The notes: generated by a model not told the origin, from the sequence alone. A stretch of DNA of 26,088 bases from an uncultured Eubacteriales bacterium (GCA_900555735.1 USMI01000012.1:1-26088), one strand, 5' to 3'. Positions 1-7,003 are shown, counted from the stretch's first letter. Program-made: numbers and translations.

Positions 1-2
1 TC

Positions 3-59
3 AAGGAGCTGGTACGCCACAAGCTGGTGGACGTGCTGGGCTGCGCCGGCAAGGCATAA
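3..59 (+). CDS. C-terminal end of an unidentified protein (partial)
   Basis: An open plus-strand frame enters from the left edge and ends at TAA (57-59), giving 18 visible residues that end in CAGKA. Codon choice is G/C-rich at third positions, and a strong terminator follows immediately, which supports a real gene end. Too little is visible to assign a family; the start lies outside the window. Confidence 0.55.
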   Translation, partial: KELVRHKLVDVLGCAGKA

Positions 60-76
60 ACAGCCACATAAAAAAA

Positions 77-107
77 CTCCCGGCTCTGCGGAGCCGGGAG
101 TTTTTTT
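77..107. terminator. Bidirectional rho-independent terminator
   Basis: A perfect 10-bp stem (77-86 with 91-100, loop TGCG) has an A-run on the left (70-76) and a T-run on the right (101-107). It can stop both the plus-strand gene ending at 59 and the minus-strand anti-sigma gene, whose stop codon is at 107-109. Confidence 0.93.
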
Positions 108-940
108 CAGCCAGCGTACCAGGACGTATTTCCTGTGAACTCATCGTACTCATCTGCATCTAAGAAGTACTCACGTAAATCGAGCGTAACGGTGTTTACG
201 ATCTCCACAACGCACCAATAGCCGTCGTCATTTTTTTCCAGCTTCCAAAGCGCGATGCGGTCTGTTCCACCGGTTCCTTCGTACCATCTGAGATTATCTG
301 ATTTATCATAGCGATCATACTCATATTTGACCCACATTTTTCCGGATTTGCTGCCAAAATGTGCCGACAGCAGGTCGATGTGGTAGGTGGTCAGTGTCTC
401 GCCGGCATGATCCTCACGGACGAAGTAGTGCCGCAGCGCGCCGTAGTAAGAGGGCACATCTTCTTCTGCTACGTTGGCTATGTCGCATGCTTCTTTCTCC
501 GAATATTGAAATGCCGCGTAAACATTGTTGTTCAGAACACGCTGCGCCTGAGTGCGGTCGGAAATCCCGCCCTTGAACAGCAGCGCCATGCGGTCGCTGA
601 AGGTATATCCCTTGGTGGCGCTGATGTCCGCCAGATAGTCGATGGAATTCAACCGTAGCATCAGCGTCACCAGCAGTACTACCGCCACTGTAATGATAAT
701 GGCGCACCATGTCTGCTTCCGCAGCTTCTTTTTCAGCGTCCGCAGCACGCCAGCCTCACCGGCGCGCTGCTGTGCGGTGTCAGCTTCGGTGACAGGGGGC
801 TTTTCCTCGCCGCTGTATGCCGCGCGGCAGTTCTCACAGGTCTCCAGATGCGCCTTGACAAAGGAGGCGCTCTCGTCGCTGAGCATGCCCTCCGTGTACA
901 GCGGCATCAGGTCCCGGACGATATGACATTCATTTTTCAT
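107..940 (-). CDS. Zinc-finger anti-sigma factor, membrane-bound
   Basis: Predicted membrane-anchored anti-sigma factor of 277 residues that would hold the ECF sigma factor encoded just upstream at the membrane. The N-terminal region carries a zinc-binding anti-sigma (ZAS) pattern, H31-x3-C35-x2-C38 (HLETCENC). One transmembrane helix follows at about residues 79-96, then a sensor domain of about 180 residues outside the membrane that I do not recognise. The start ATG at 940 overlaps the end of the sigma gene by 11 bases (ATGAAAAATGA), so translation is probably coupled. The order sigma then anti-sigma is typical of autoregulated ECF pairs. The inducing signal cannot be read from the sequence. 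Confidence 0.88.
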   Translation of the reverse strand: MKNECHIVRDLMPLYTEGMLSDESASFVKAHLETCENCRAAYSGEEKPPVTEADTAQQRAGEAGVLRTLKKKLRKQTWCAIIITVAVVLLVTLMLRLNSIDYLADISATKGYTFSDRMALLFKGGISDRTQAQRVLNNNVYAAFQYSEKEACDIANVAEEDVPSYYGALRHYFVREDHAGETLTTYHIDLLSAHFGSKSGKMWVKYEYDRYDKSDNLRWYEGTGGTDRIALWKLEKNDDGYWCVVEIVNTVTLDLREYFLDADEYDEFTGNTSWYAG

Positions 941-1424
941 GGTTGCTGTCCTCCAATCTGTTTTTGATCATTTTTCTGGCCCGGTGGTAGGTCACGCAGG
1001 CCCAGTTGTCCGTCTTGGAGAAGATCTCTCCGATCTGCTTATAGGAAAGCTCCGCAAACACCCGCCACATGAATACTTCCCGGTATGGCTCCGGCAGATC
1101 GTGAAGGATGGCTTGAATTCGTTGGGCTTCCTCGCGGACGGTAAGCAGCTCCTCCGGAGACGCGTTGCCGTCCGCCTGCTCCGGCAGCTCGTCCAGCGGC
1201 GCGGTCCGCTTCTCCTTGCGCAGAGAGGAGATGTAGCAGTTTCTGGCGATCTGGCACAGCCATACCCGGATATCGCACTGGCCGCGGAACTTTCCGATGC
1301 TGTGCAGGGCTTTGAAAAAGGTCTCGCTGGTGACCTCCTCGGCGATATGTTCGCTGCCGGAAAGCTTCAGGATATAGCGGTACACATCCTGAAAATACAG
1401 GTCATAGACCTGTTCAAACTCCAT
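930..1424 (-). CDS. ECF-type RNA polymerase sigma factor
   Basis: Sigma-70 family, extracytoplasmic-function type, 164 residues, with region 2 at about residues 6-75 (YDLYFQDVYRYILKLSG, then AEEVTSETFFKAL) and region 4 at about 105-160 (LPEPYREVFMWRVF, ELSYKQIGEIF). The open frame continues upstream to 1628, but the ATG at 1422-1424 is preferred: it has an excellent Shine-Dalgarno (AAGGAGGTGG at 1431-1440), and the upstream extension would run through a terminator and into the neighbouring gene. The sigma gene overlaps the anti-sigma gene, and a candidate ECF promoter lies 27-52 bases before the start. Confidence 0.93.
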   Translation of the reverse strand: MEFEQVYDLYFQDVYRYILKLSGSEHIAEEVTSETFFKALHSIGKFRGQCDIRVWLCQIARNCYISSLRKEKRTAPLDELPEQADGNASPEELLTVREEAQRIQAILHDLPEPYREVFMWRVFAELSYKQIGEIFSKTDNWACVTYHRARKMIKNRLEDSNHEK

Positions 1425-1450
1425 TCGCTGCCACCTCCTTTCCCTTATAA

Positions 1451-1476
1451 GACGCACCAGGCAGCAGCCTCTTACA
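1451..1476 (-). promoter_or_regulatory. Probable ECF-sigma autoregulatory promoter
   Basis: On the minus strand, TGTAAG (1471-1476) is followed after 16 bases by CGTC (1451-1454). This matches the general AAC-N16-CGT layout of ECF promoters, though the usual AAC is AAG here. It lies directly upstream of the sigma-factor ribosome site and just after the terminator of the preceding operon. Autoregulation is inferred. Confidence 0.5.
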
Positions 1477-1486
1477 GATTTTGCGC

Positions 1487-1518
1487 AAAAAAATATCCGG
1501 TGCAAGGGCACCGGATAT
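1487..1518 (-). terminator. Rho-independent terminator of the transketolase/DUF937 operon
   Basis: An 11-bp perfect stem (1493-1503 with 1508-1518, 4-base loop) is followed on the minus strand by a T-run (complement of A1487-1492). It sits just downstream of the zinc-ribbon gene and separates it from the sigma-factor operon. A weaker T-run (1518-1521) follows it on the plus strand. Confidence 0.88.
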
Positions 1519-1527
1519 TTTGATAGG

Positions 1528-1737
1528 TCAATCTTCCTCATAACGCAGGACAATGGCCCGGCACTTGAGGCAGCCAAACGCCTGAAACTGGATGTCCCGG
1601 CGGAACATATACGGCCCGGCCAGATCAACGGTATCGCTGAGGCCCGGCGTCGGCTCGAAGCAGACGCCGGCGCTCTGGGTTGTCCGCAGCACGCCCGGCC
1701 GCATTTCGCCGGAGCAATAGGGGCATTTCGGTGTCAT
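1528..1737 (-). CDS. Small zinc-ribbon protein (DUF6487-like)
   Basis: A 69-residue protein with two CxxC knuckles, CPYC at residues 5-8 and CLKC near residue 56, as expected for a zinc ribbon. Between them is a short region with FRRDIQFQAFGC, typical of small clostridial proteins annotated as PF20097/DUF6487 (family name from memory, moderate certainty). ATG at 1737 has an upstream AAGGTGA ribosome site that overlaps the stop of the DUF937 gene, and only 11 bases separate the two genes, so they are probably co-transcribed. The function is unknown; a structural zinc site is the only thing the sequence supports. Confidence 0.75.
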   Translation of the reverse strand: MTPKCPYCSGEMRPGVLRTTQSAGVCFEPTPGLSDTVDLAGPYMFRRDIQFQAFGCLKCRAIVLRYEED

Positions 1738-1748
1738 TGCCCGTCACC

Positions 1749-2090
1749 TTACTTGAACAGCTTGCCGGCAATGCCGCCCAGCATGTCGGTCACATTGCCG
1801 CCGTGCTTGCTCAGCAGCTCCTTCAGCATGGGGACGGCCTTGCTCAGGATGTCCTTGACACTGTCGCCGCTGATGCCGACCTTTTTGGCGATCTTCTCCA
1901 CCTCGTCGCTTCCCAGCAGCTTCTTGACGGCCTTGGCCACATCGCTGTCGCCGTCCAGATGCTTCATCACAGAGGGCGCGGCATTCTTCAGCACGTTGGA
2001 CACGTCGGTGGTGCTGACGTTAGCGGACTTGCTGAGCTTCTCCAGCATGTCCTTATCCATAACATTGCCCAGAAGGGAAGTAATATCCAT
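1749..2090 (-). CDS. DUF937-family protein
   Basis: A 113-residue, helix-rich cytoplasmic protein with the features of the DUF937/YidB-like family: an N-terminal MDITSLLGNVMD segment, repeated helix patterns with KLLGSDEVEKIAKKVGIS in the middle, and a glycine-rich MLGGIAGKLFK end. It has no signal peptide or membrane segment. The ribosome site AAAGGAG precedes ATG 2088-2090. It lies 39 bases downstream of the transketolase C-half with no terminator between, so it is probably in the same transcript. The family has no established biochemical role. Confidence 0.8.
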   Translation of the reverse strand: MDITSLLGNVMDKDMLEKLSKSANVSTTDVSNVLKNAAPSVMKHLDGDSDVAKAVKKLLGSDEVEKIAKKVGISGDSVKDILSKAVPMLKELLSKHGGNVTDMLGGIAGKLFK

Positions 2091-2129
2091 ATAAAGCGCT
2101 CCTTTTCTTGACTGTAAAGCGAATATGGG

Positions 2130-3056
2130 TTACAGCGTTTCTTTGATCTTTGCCGCGATCTGGTCGGCGGTCAGGCCGTATTCCCGCAGCACGTCGGCAG
2201 CCTTGCCGGACTGGCCGAACTGATCGTTGATGCCAATTTTCTTGAACTTGCAGCAGACCTTGCCCATCAGCGCGTCAGCCACCGCATCGCCCAGACCGCC
2301 GATGACGCTGTGCTCCTCCACGGTGATGACATTGCCGCACTTCTCGGCGTACTTCACCACGCACTCGGCATCCAAGGGCTTGATGGTGTGCATGTTGATG
2401 ACGGTGATCTCGATGCCCTCGGCGGCCAGCAGCTTGGCGGCCTCCAGCGCTTCGTTGACCATCAGGCCGCAGGCGAACACCGCAGCGTCCTTGCCTTCCC
2501 GCAGGACGTTGGCCTTGCCGATCTCAAAGGGATAGTCCTCCTCGAACACGGGAGTGGCCAGACGGGCCAGACGCATATACACAGGGCCTTGGAACTCCGC
2601 CAGCGCGAAGGTGGCCTTGCGGGCCTCGTTGGCGTCAGCGGGGACGATGACGGTCATGCCGGGGATCATGCGCATCAGGCCGATATCCTCGATGGACTGG
2701 TGGCTGCCGCCATCCTCGCCCACGGAAACTCCGGCGTGAGAGCAGCAGATCTTCACATTAAATTTGGGATAGGCGATGGAGTTGCGAATCTGCTCATAGG
2801 CACGTCCGGCGCCGAACATAGCGAAGGTGGAGCAGAAGGAAATGAGGCCCATGGTGGACAGGCCCGCGCCAATATTCATCATGTTGGCCTCGGCAATGCC
2901 GCAGTCATAGAAGCGGTCGGGATGGGCCGCCTTGAAATACTTGGTCATGGTAGCGCCCGCCAGATCGGCGTCCAGCACCACTACCTTATCGTTCTGATTG
3001 CCCAGATCTACCAGCGCCTTGCCGTAGGCTTCACGGGTCGCGATCTTTTCACTCAT
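2130..3056 (-). CDS. Transketolase, C-terminal (pyrimidine-binding) subunit
   Basis: Second half of a split transketolase, 308 residues. It carries the pyrimidine-binding domain with the glutamate that activates thiamine diphosphate (E56 in DCGIAEANM), the conserved HAGVSVGEDGGSHQSIED segment, and the C-terminal transketolase domain from about residue 180. It should pair with the N-half encoded 3 bases upstream to move two-carbon ketol units between sugar phosphates in the pentose phosphate pathway. ATG 3056 has a GGAGG-type ribosome site inside the end of the preceding gene. DXS-like enzymes share the fold, but the separate halves and motifs fit split transketolase better. Confidence 0.95.
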   Translation of the reverse strand: MSEKIATREAYGKALVDLGNQNDKVVVLDADLAGATMTKYFKAAHPDRFYDCGIAEANMMNIGAGLSTMGLISFCSTFAMFGAGRAYEQIRNSIAYPKFNVKICCSHAGVSVGEDGGSHQSIEDIGLMRMIPGMTVIVPADANEARKATFALAEFQGPVYMRLARLATPVFEEDYPFEIGKANVLREGKDAAVFACGLMVNEALEAAKLLAAEGIEITVINMHTIKPLDAECVVKYAEKCGNVITVEEHSVIGGLGDAVADALMGKVCCKFKKIGINDQFGQSGKAADVLREYGLTADQIAAKIKETL

Positions 3057-3059
3057 GTT

Positions 3060-3869
3060 TCAGCCCTCCAATTCCTGCAATGCCTGGTCACGCTGCTCCG
3101 CATTAGGCGCCTTGCCGTGCCAGCCGACCTGATTTTCCATGTAGGATACGCCCTTGCCCTTGACGGTGTGCGCCAGAATACAACGGGGCTTGCCGGGAAC
3201 CACCGGTGCGCTGAGCGCCGCCTCGATGGCGTCCAGATCATGACCGTCGATCTCGTAGAAGTCAAAGCCGAAAGCCCGCAGCTTGGCGGGCAGGTCGCCC
3301 AGACTCATGACCTCGTCGTTGCTGCCGTCGATCTGCAGACCGTTGTTGTCGATGATGATGGTCAGGTTGTCCAGCTTATAGTGGTTGGCCGCCATGAAGG
3401 CCTCCCAGATCTGACCCTCCTGACACTCGCCGTCACCCAGAATGGTGTAGACCTTGGTGTCCTTCTTCAGCTGCTTGGCGCCCAGCGCCATGCCCACCGC
3501 GATGGAGCAGCCCTGACCCAGAGAGCCGGTGGAGGCGTCTACGCCGGGGACCTTTTTGCAGTCGGGATGGCCCTGCAGGATGCTGTGCAGCTGGCGGAAG
3601 TTGGCAAATTCGTCGCGGCTGATGAAGCCCAGCTCAGCCAAAACCGCGTAATAGCAGGGGGCTGCGTGGCCCTTGCTCAGCACAAAGCGGTCACGGTCGG
3701 GAGCCTTGGGGTTCTTGGGATCGATACGCATATGGTTGTAGAATACGCTGGTCATCAGCTCCACCATGGACAGAGAGCCGCCGGGATGGCCGCTGCCTGC
3801 GTTGGCGATCATGGTGATGATGTCACGGCGCACCTGCTTGCATACGCTGGAAAGTTCTGCCGTATTCAT
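3060..3869 (-). CDS. Transketolase, N-terminal (TPP-binding) subunit
   Basis: First half of a split transketolase, 269 residues. It has the thiamine diphosphate and Mg2+ motif starting at GDG (145-147) and ending in DNN (174-176), GSGHPGG (H28) near the N-terminus and SKGHA (H68), all expected for the diphosphate-binding domain. ATG 3869 is preceded by a clear GGAGGT site, and a promoter lies about 36-64 bases upstream. The 3-base gap to the C-half indicates tight co-translation of a two-subunit enzyme, a layout common in Firmicutes and archaea. Confidence 0.95.
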   Translation of the reverse strand: MNTAELSSVCKQVRRDIITMIANAGSGHPGGSLSMVELMTSVFYNHMRIDPKNPKAPDRDRFVLSKGHAAPCYYAVLAELGFISRDEFANFRQLHSILQGHPDCKKVPGVDASTGSLGQGCSIAVGMALGAKQLKKDTKVYTILGDGECQEGQIWEAFMAANHYKLDNLTIIIDNNGLQIDGSNDEVMSLGDLPAKLRAFGFDFYEIDGHDLDAIEAALSAPVVPGKPRCILAHTVKGKGVSYMENQVGWHGKAPNAEQRDQALQELEG

Positions 3870-3904
3870 TGAGAGACCTCCAAATCAATTTTATTCCACA
3901 TGCT

Positions 3905-3933
3905 ATGTTAATGCATTTGCCCGCTAAAGTCAA
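3905..3933 (-). promoter_or_regulatory. Promoter of the transketolase operon
   Basis: On the minus strand, TTGACT (3928-3933) and TAACAT (3905-3910) are separated by 17 bases, a good housekeeping-sigma promoter directly upstream of the N-half ribosome site. The rest of 3934-4020 holds no recognisable gene. Confidence 0.6.
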
Positions 3934-4036
3934 TGAACAGTGGAAAAAAGTGGAGAAAAATCAGGAAAACATTTTGCGGCAGCTTGCGAACAGCGGGAAA
4001 ACCGCCGCATAGAATGAGAGCAGGGAGGGAAGAGGT

Positions 4037-4543
4037 ATGGATCTGCTGCCATATCGCCGTGCGGAAGCGGAGGCCTACGCACGATTCTGGGCCTATGGCC
4101 GCAACCCGGCCTTTTATGATTATGAGACCATCGGCGGCGACTGCACCAACTTTGCCTCCCAGTGCATCTATGCAGGCACCGGTGTGATGAACTATTCACC
4201 CACCTTCGGCTGGTACTATATCAGCGCTGACGACAAGGCGCCCGCATGGACAGGAGTGGAGTATCTCCACAACTTTCTCGTCCGGCCGGAAGTCTCACCG
4301 GGACCGGTGGGCACGGTGACGCAGGATCTGGCCATGGCCGAACCGGGCGATGTGATCCAGTTGATCTTTCAGGGCGATGTATTTCAGCACTCTCCCGTGG
4401 TCATTCAGAATGACGGCAGCGGAGAGGCTTCCGGTATCCAGATCGCCGCACACAGCTATGACGCCAACTGCCGCCCCTTGAGCAGCTATAATTATCAGCA
4501 ATACCGTGTGCTGCACATCTTGGGCTACTATCCGGAGGCATAA
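4037..4543 (+). CDS. Amidase-domain (NlpC/P60-like) putative cysteine hydrolase
   Basis: A 168-residue protein matching the putative amidase domain family (Amidase_6, PF12671). It has the DCTNFASQ nucleophile motif (C36), followed by a GDVIQL strand and two histidines, H118 (FQHSPVVI) and H139 (AAHSYD). H118 is the likely catalytic base and H139 is typical of the family's C-terminal motif. No signal peptide is visible, so it is either cytoplasmic or exported in another way; related proteins often carry extra N-terminal domains, whereas this one is a bare domain. ATG 4037 has a GGGAGG ribosome site. The substrate (cell-wall peptide or other amide) is unknown. Confidence 0.8.
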   Translation: MDLLPYRRAEAEAYARFWAYGRNPAFYDYETIGGDCTNFASQCIYAGTGVMNYSPTFGWYYISADDKAPAWTGVEYLHNFLVRPEVSPGPVGTVTQDLAMAEPGDVIQLIFQGDVFQHSPVVIQNDGSGEASGIQIAAHSYDANCRPLSSYNYQQYRVLHILGYYPEA

Positions 4544-4544
4544 A

Positions 4545-4574
4545 AGAAGGCGGAGCTTACTCCGCCTTCTTTTT
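4545..4574. terminator. Bidirectional terminator between convergent genes
   Basis: An 11-bp stem (4545-4555 with 4560-4570, loop CTTA) is followed by a T-run on the plus strand (to 4574) and flanked by A's on the other side. The recombinase stop codon (4557-4559) lies in the loop, so the terminator is embedded in the recombinase gene end. Confidence 0.9.
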
Positions 4575-5588
4575 ATCGTCGATTTTTCCTTTCATCTTCA
4601 CATGTGACAAGGGATTTGCCTTTGCAGCCACACGCAAGGATTCGTTGTCGATATGGGTATAAATTTCGGTGGTATTCAGGTGCTCATGGCCCAGAACCTC
4701 CTGCACCGCCTTCACATCCACGCCGTTTTGCAGCATCAGCGTGGCAGCCGTGTGCCGCAGCTTGTGGCTGGAATACTGTGTGCTGTCCAGTCCCGCCATG
4801 GCCAGATGCTTTTTCACCAGCGAGTGTACCATGGCGCGGCTGATGCGCTGGTCACGCTCGGAAAGAAACAGGGCATCCCGATCCTTGCCGCTGATGGGAT
4901 GGCGCACCGCTAGATAGCGCTCCAGCGCATCCTTGCAGGCGTCATTAAGATACACCACACGCACTTTATTGCCCTTGCCCAGTACCCGCATGGCGTCACC
5001 TTGAATATCGCTGAGATTCAGGCCGATCAGCTCGGAAATACGCAGTCCGCAGTTCAAAAACAGCGTGATGATGCAGAAATCCCGCTCCTTATGCTTGCCG
5101 TCCACGGCGTCCAGCAGGGAGAGGGAGTCCTCCAGTGTCAGATAGCGGGGGAGGGACTTCATCTGCTTGGGGGAGTCGATATCCTTGCAGGGATTTTCTT
5201 CCAAAAGGTGTACTTTATTGCACAAGTAGTTGAAAAACGACCGGATCGTGGCCAATTTTCGCGCCCGGGAAGCGGCGTTCAGTCCTTTGTTAGAATTTTC
5301 ACAATTCTGATGCTGTACGCGGTCACGGCTGAGATAGGTCATATAGCCGTAAATATCCGATAGGGTAATGGAGCGGATCAGCGGCAGGTCGACATCCATA
5401 ATATCGATCTGGTCAAAGGGCGTATCCCGCAGCGCCGGGTCCCGCAGCTGCTTGATATAGCGAAAGAAATTCCGCAGGTCAAGAAAGTATTCATCCACTG
5501 TGCGCTGTGAGTGCGCTTTGATGGTCTCGTGATAGCTGAGAAAGTCCGCCAGTATCCGCGGAGATTGTAAACGGTAATCAATCGCCAT
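4557..5588 (-). CDS. Tyrosine recombinase, XerC/XerD-like
   Basis: A 343-residue site-specific tyrosine recombinase. The N-terminal SAM-like core-binding domain spans about residues 10-130 and the catalytic domain about 145-325. All catalytic residues are visible: R183 (GLRISEL), a lysine in the GKGNK beta-hairpin, H275 and R278 (HKLRHTAA), H301 (LGHEHL) and nucleophile Y310 (TEIYTHI). The gene stands alone, without an excisionase, repressor or other phage genes. A housekeeping Xer-type role in chromosome-dimer resolution is therefore more likely than prophage integration, though a decayed element cannot be excluded. ATG 5588 has an AGAGGA ribosome site. Confidence 0.92.
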   Translation of the reverse strand: MAIDYRLQSPRILADFLSYHETIKAHSQRTVDEYFLDLRNFFRYIKQLRDPALRDTPFDQIDIMDVDLPLIRSITLSDIYGYMTYLSRDRVQHQNCENSNKGLNAASRARKLATIRSFFNYLCNKVHLLEENPCKDIDSPKQMKSLPRYLTLEDSLSLLDAVDGKHKERDFCIITLFLNCGLRISELIGLNLSDIQGDAMRVLGKGNKVRVVYLNDACKDALERYLAVRHPISGKDRDALFLSERDQRISRAMVHSLVKKHLAMAGLDSTQYSSHKLRHTAATLMLQNGVDVKAVQEVLGHEHLNTTEIYTHIDNESLRVAAKANPLSHVKMKGKIDDKKKAE

Positions 5589-5673
5589 ATGTTCGATCCT
5601 CTGGTATTGTAGTTGATTCGATAAGAGAGTGTGTCAGAAGGTTGCCGTACATTTACGCTGCAGCTGCTGTCCG

Positions 5674-5688
5674 TATAACGCGGTTATA
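5674..5688. repeat. Inverted repeat upstream of the recombinase
   Basis: TATAAC-GCG-GTTATA, 6-bp arms around a 3-base spacer, about 85 bases upstream of the recombinase start. The left side (GTCCGTATAA) resembles one Xer-binding arm of a dif site; the right side matches poorly. Confidence 0.3.
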
Positions 5689-5729
5689 TGATGTCTATGG
5701 AGTAATTCAGTGGTCTTTGCCTCCACTCA

Positions 5730-5757
5730 ATTCAACAAAATTTTTATTTTGTTGAAT
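5730..5757. repeat. A/T-rich 12-bp inverted repeat
   Basis: ATTCAACAAAAT (5730-5741) and its exact complement ATTTTGTTGAAT (5746-5757) around a 4-T loop. Part of the right arm recurs at 6084-6096. It could be a weak hairpin or the edge of a decayed inserted segment. Confidence 0.6.
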
Positions 5758-5797
5758 CGCCAGTTCATAAACAAAACGGCCTAATCAAACTTTCCTG

Positions 5798-6041
5798 TTA
5801 TTGCCCGTACTTCGCATGAGCTGCGACCATATGCAGAAACACTTTTGTGTCAGGCCAAACCCTTCTGGATGGCTTTCTTGCATCACATATGACCGCTGCC
5901 GTTTGTCCAACCACAGCACAAATTGCTCTGGCGCTGAACTCTTCTTGCAGGTGTGCGCTTGCCATCCACCGTATAGCTCACCGTGGCGATATGCGGAAAA
6001 ACCGTGCCATCCAAAATGGGAAGTGTCCCCTTCCCTCTCAT
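5798..6041 (-). pseudogene. Frameshifted remnant of a small protein gene (DUF3592-like?)
   Basis: Two minus-strand frames join into one plausible protein. Frame A, from ATG 6041, reads through GTLPILDGTVFPHIATVSY and TVDGKRTPAR. Near 5943 the sense shifts by one base to frame B, which continues with EEFSARAICAVVGQTAAVI and CDARKPSRRVWPDTKV and stops at TAA 5798-5800. Together this gives about 80 residues with beta-strand patterns (YTVDGK; VGQTAAV; RKPSR-VWPDT) like small DUF3592-type domains; the family assignment is from memory and tentative. Neither frame alone gives a complete protein. No ribosome site is evident. The break could be a real mutation or a sequencing error. Confidence 0.5.
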
Positions 6042-6068
6042 TATACAAAAATGCCCGATGGATGACAA
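6040..6068 (-). promoter_or_regulatory. Promoter overlapping a terminator, in front of the broken gene
   Basis: On the minus strand, TTGTCA (6063-6068) and a perfect TATAAT (6040-6045) are 17 bases apart. The -35 lies in the loop region of the terminator at 6053-6079. Transcription would start almost at the ATG of the remnant, giving at most a very short leader. Confidence 0.5.
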
Positions 6069-6079
6069 GTCCACCGGGC
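6053..6079 (-). terminator. Terminator of phosphate butyryltransferase
   Basis: A 10-pair stem (6053-6062 with 6070-6079, 7-base loop), including one G-U pair on the minus strand, is followed there by a T-run (complement of the A's at 6047-6051). It lies just downstream of the stop at 6101. A T-run (6083-6087) also follows on the plus strand, but the stem has a mismatch in that orientation. Confidence 0.8.
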
Positions 6080-6100
6080 AAATTTTTGTTGAATCGACGC

Positions 6101-7003
6101 TTACGCCTTCAGGCAGCGCAGGACCGCCAGCAGAATGGAATAATACTTGCTGTCGGGGCTGTCAGCACGGCTGGTAATGATCACGGGGCAGGAAGCGCCG
6201 CAGATGGTGCTGGCCACGGTCTTGCCGGCGATGTAGGTCACGGCCTTATACAGCACGTTGCCGATCTCGATAAAGGGCACCAGCAGGATGTCGGCCTGAC
6301 CGGCGACAGGGTCCTTGATAGCCTTATGCTTCACGGACTCCATGGAGATGGCGCCATCCAGAGCCAGAGGGCCAGTGACGACGCAGCCGGGGATGCCCCG
6401 CTCCTTGATGGCGGCGGCGCTGACGGTGGAGGGCATCTTCTCGGTAACATTCTCTACAGCGGACAGAACGGCTACCTTGGGACAATCGTTGCCCAGTGCC
6501 TTGGCCACGGGCAGAGCGTTCTCCACGATACCGATCTGGGTCTCGACATCGGGGGCGATGTTGATGGCGGCGTCGGTGATCATGACGAAGCGGCCCTCAT
6601 ACTCGAACATACCTACCTGACTCACCAGACGGCGTGCACCCTCGGGGATCAAACCGGTCTCGCGGTTCAGAATGGCCTTGGCAAAGCTGGAGGTCTGCAG
6701 GATGCCCTTCATGGGGATGTCGGCCTTCCCTTCCTTCACCAGCTTGACGGCGATCTTGGCGGCTTCCAGTTCCTCGCCGTCAAAGTCCACGATCTCGTAA
6801 TCCGCCTCGTTTTCGCCCATCTCATGGAGCATGTCAATGATCATGTCCTTTTTGCCGATCAGGGTGCCTTCCACCACGCCCTTGCGCTTGGCATGGACAA
6901 CGGCACTCAGGGCAGGCTCGTCATGGGCGTTGGCCAGCGCGATGCGCTTTTTCAGGTTCTGACCCAGCACATAGGCTTCCATTTCTTTGAAAGTAGTAAA
7001 CAT
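6101..7003 (-). CDS. ptb: Phosphate butyryltransferase
   Basis: Phosphate acetyl/butyryltransferase family (PF01515), 300 residues, the usual Ptb length. Ptb converts butyryl-CoA and phosphate to butyryl phosphate, which butyrate kinase uses to make ATP. Family features are visible: an N-terminal ALANAHDEPAL segment, KADIPMKGILQT, RRLVSQVGMFE, FVMITDAAINIAPD, VTGPLALDGAIS and ADILLVPFIEIGN. The open frame extends upstream to 7132, but ATG 7001-7003 is chosen because GGAGGAA precedes it by 7 bases and the upstream part covers the promoter. No butyrate kinase gene is adjacent, so the partner must be elsewhere or acyl specificity may differ. Confidence 0.9.
   Translation of the reverse strand: MFTTFKEMEAYVLGQNLKKRIALANAHDEPALSAVVHAKRKGVVEGTLIGKKDMIIDMLHEMGENEADYEIVDFDGEELEAAKIAVKLVKEGKADIPMKGILQTSSFAKAILNRETGLIPEGARRLVSQVGMFEYEGRFVMITDAAINIAPDVETQIGIVENALPVAKALGNDCPKVAVLSAVENVTEKMPSTVSAAAIKERGIPGCVVTGPLALDGAISMESVKHKAIKDPVAGQADILLVPFIEIGNVLYKAVTYIAGKTVASTICGASCPVIITSRADSPDSKYYSILLAVLRCLKA

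Larger units (their letters stand above)
5747..6096. repeat. Segment bounded by 13-base direct repeats
   Basis: TTTTGTTGAATCG occurs at 5747-5759 and again at 6084-6096. The enclosed stretch contains the broken gene, a promoter-like sequence and the phosphate butyryltransferase terminator. The match is exact, but short enough that chance or a duplication scar are both possible. Confidence 0.5.

Noticed and set aside
1425..1628. 68-residue upstream extension of the sigma factor
   Set aside because: It crosses a terminator and overlaps the zinc-ribbon gene; the ATG at 1424 has an ideal ribosome site and begins exactly at region 2.
2310..3872. Long plus-strand open frame (520 codons) opposite the transketolase genes
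   Set aside because: Antisense shadow of high-G+C coding sequence; low-complexity, Leu/Gly/His-rich product, no ribosome site, while both transketolase halves carry all family motifs.
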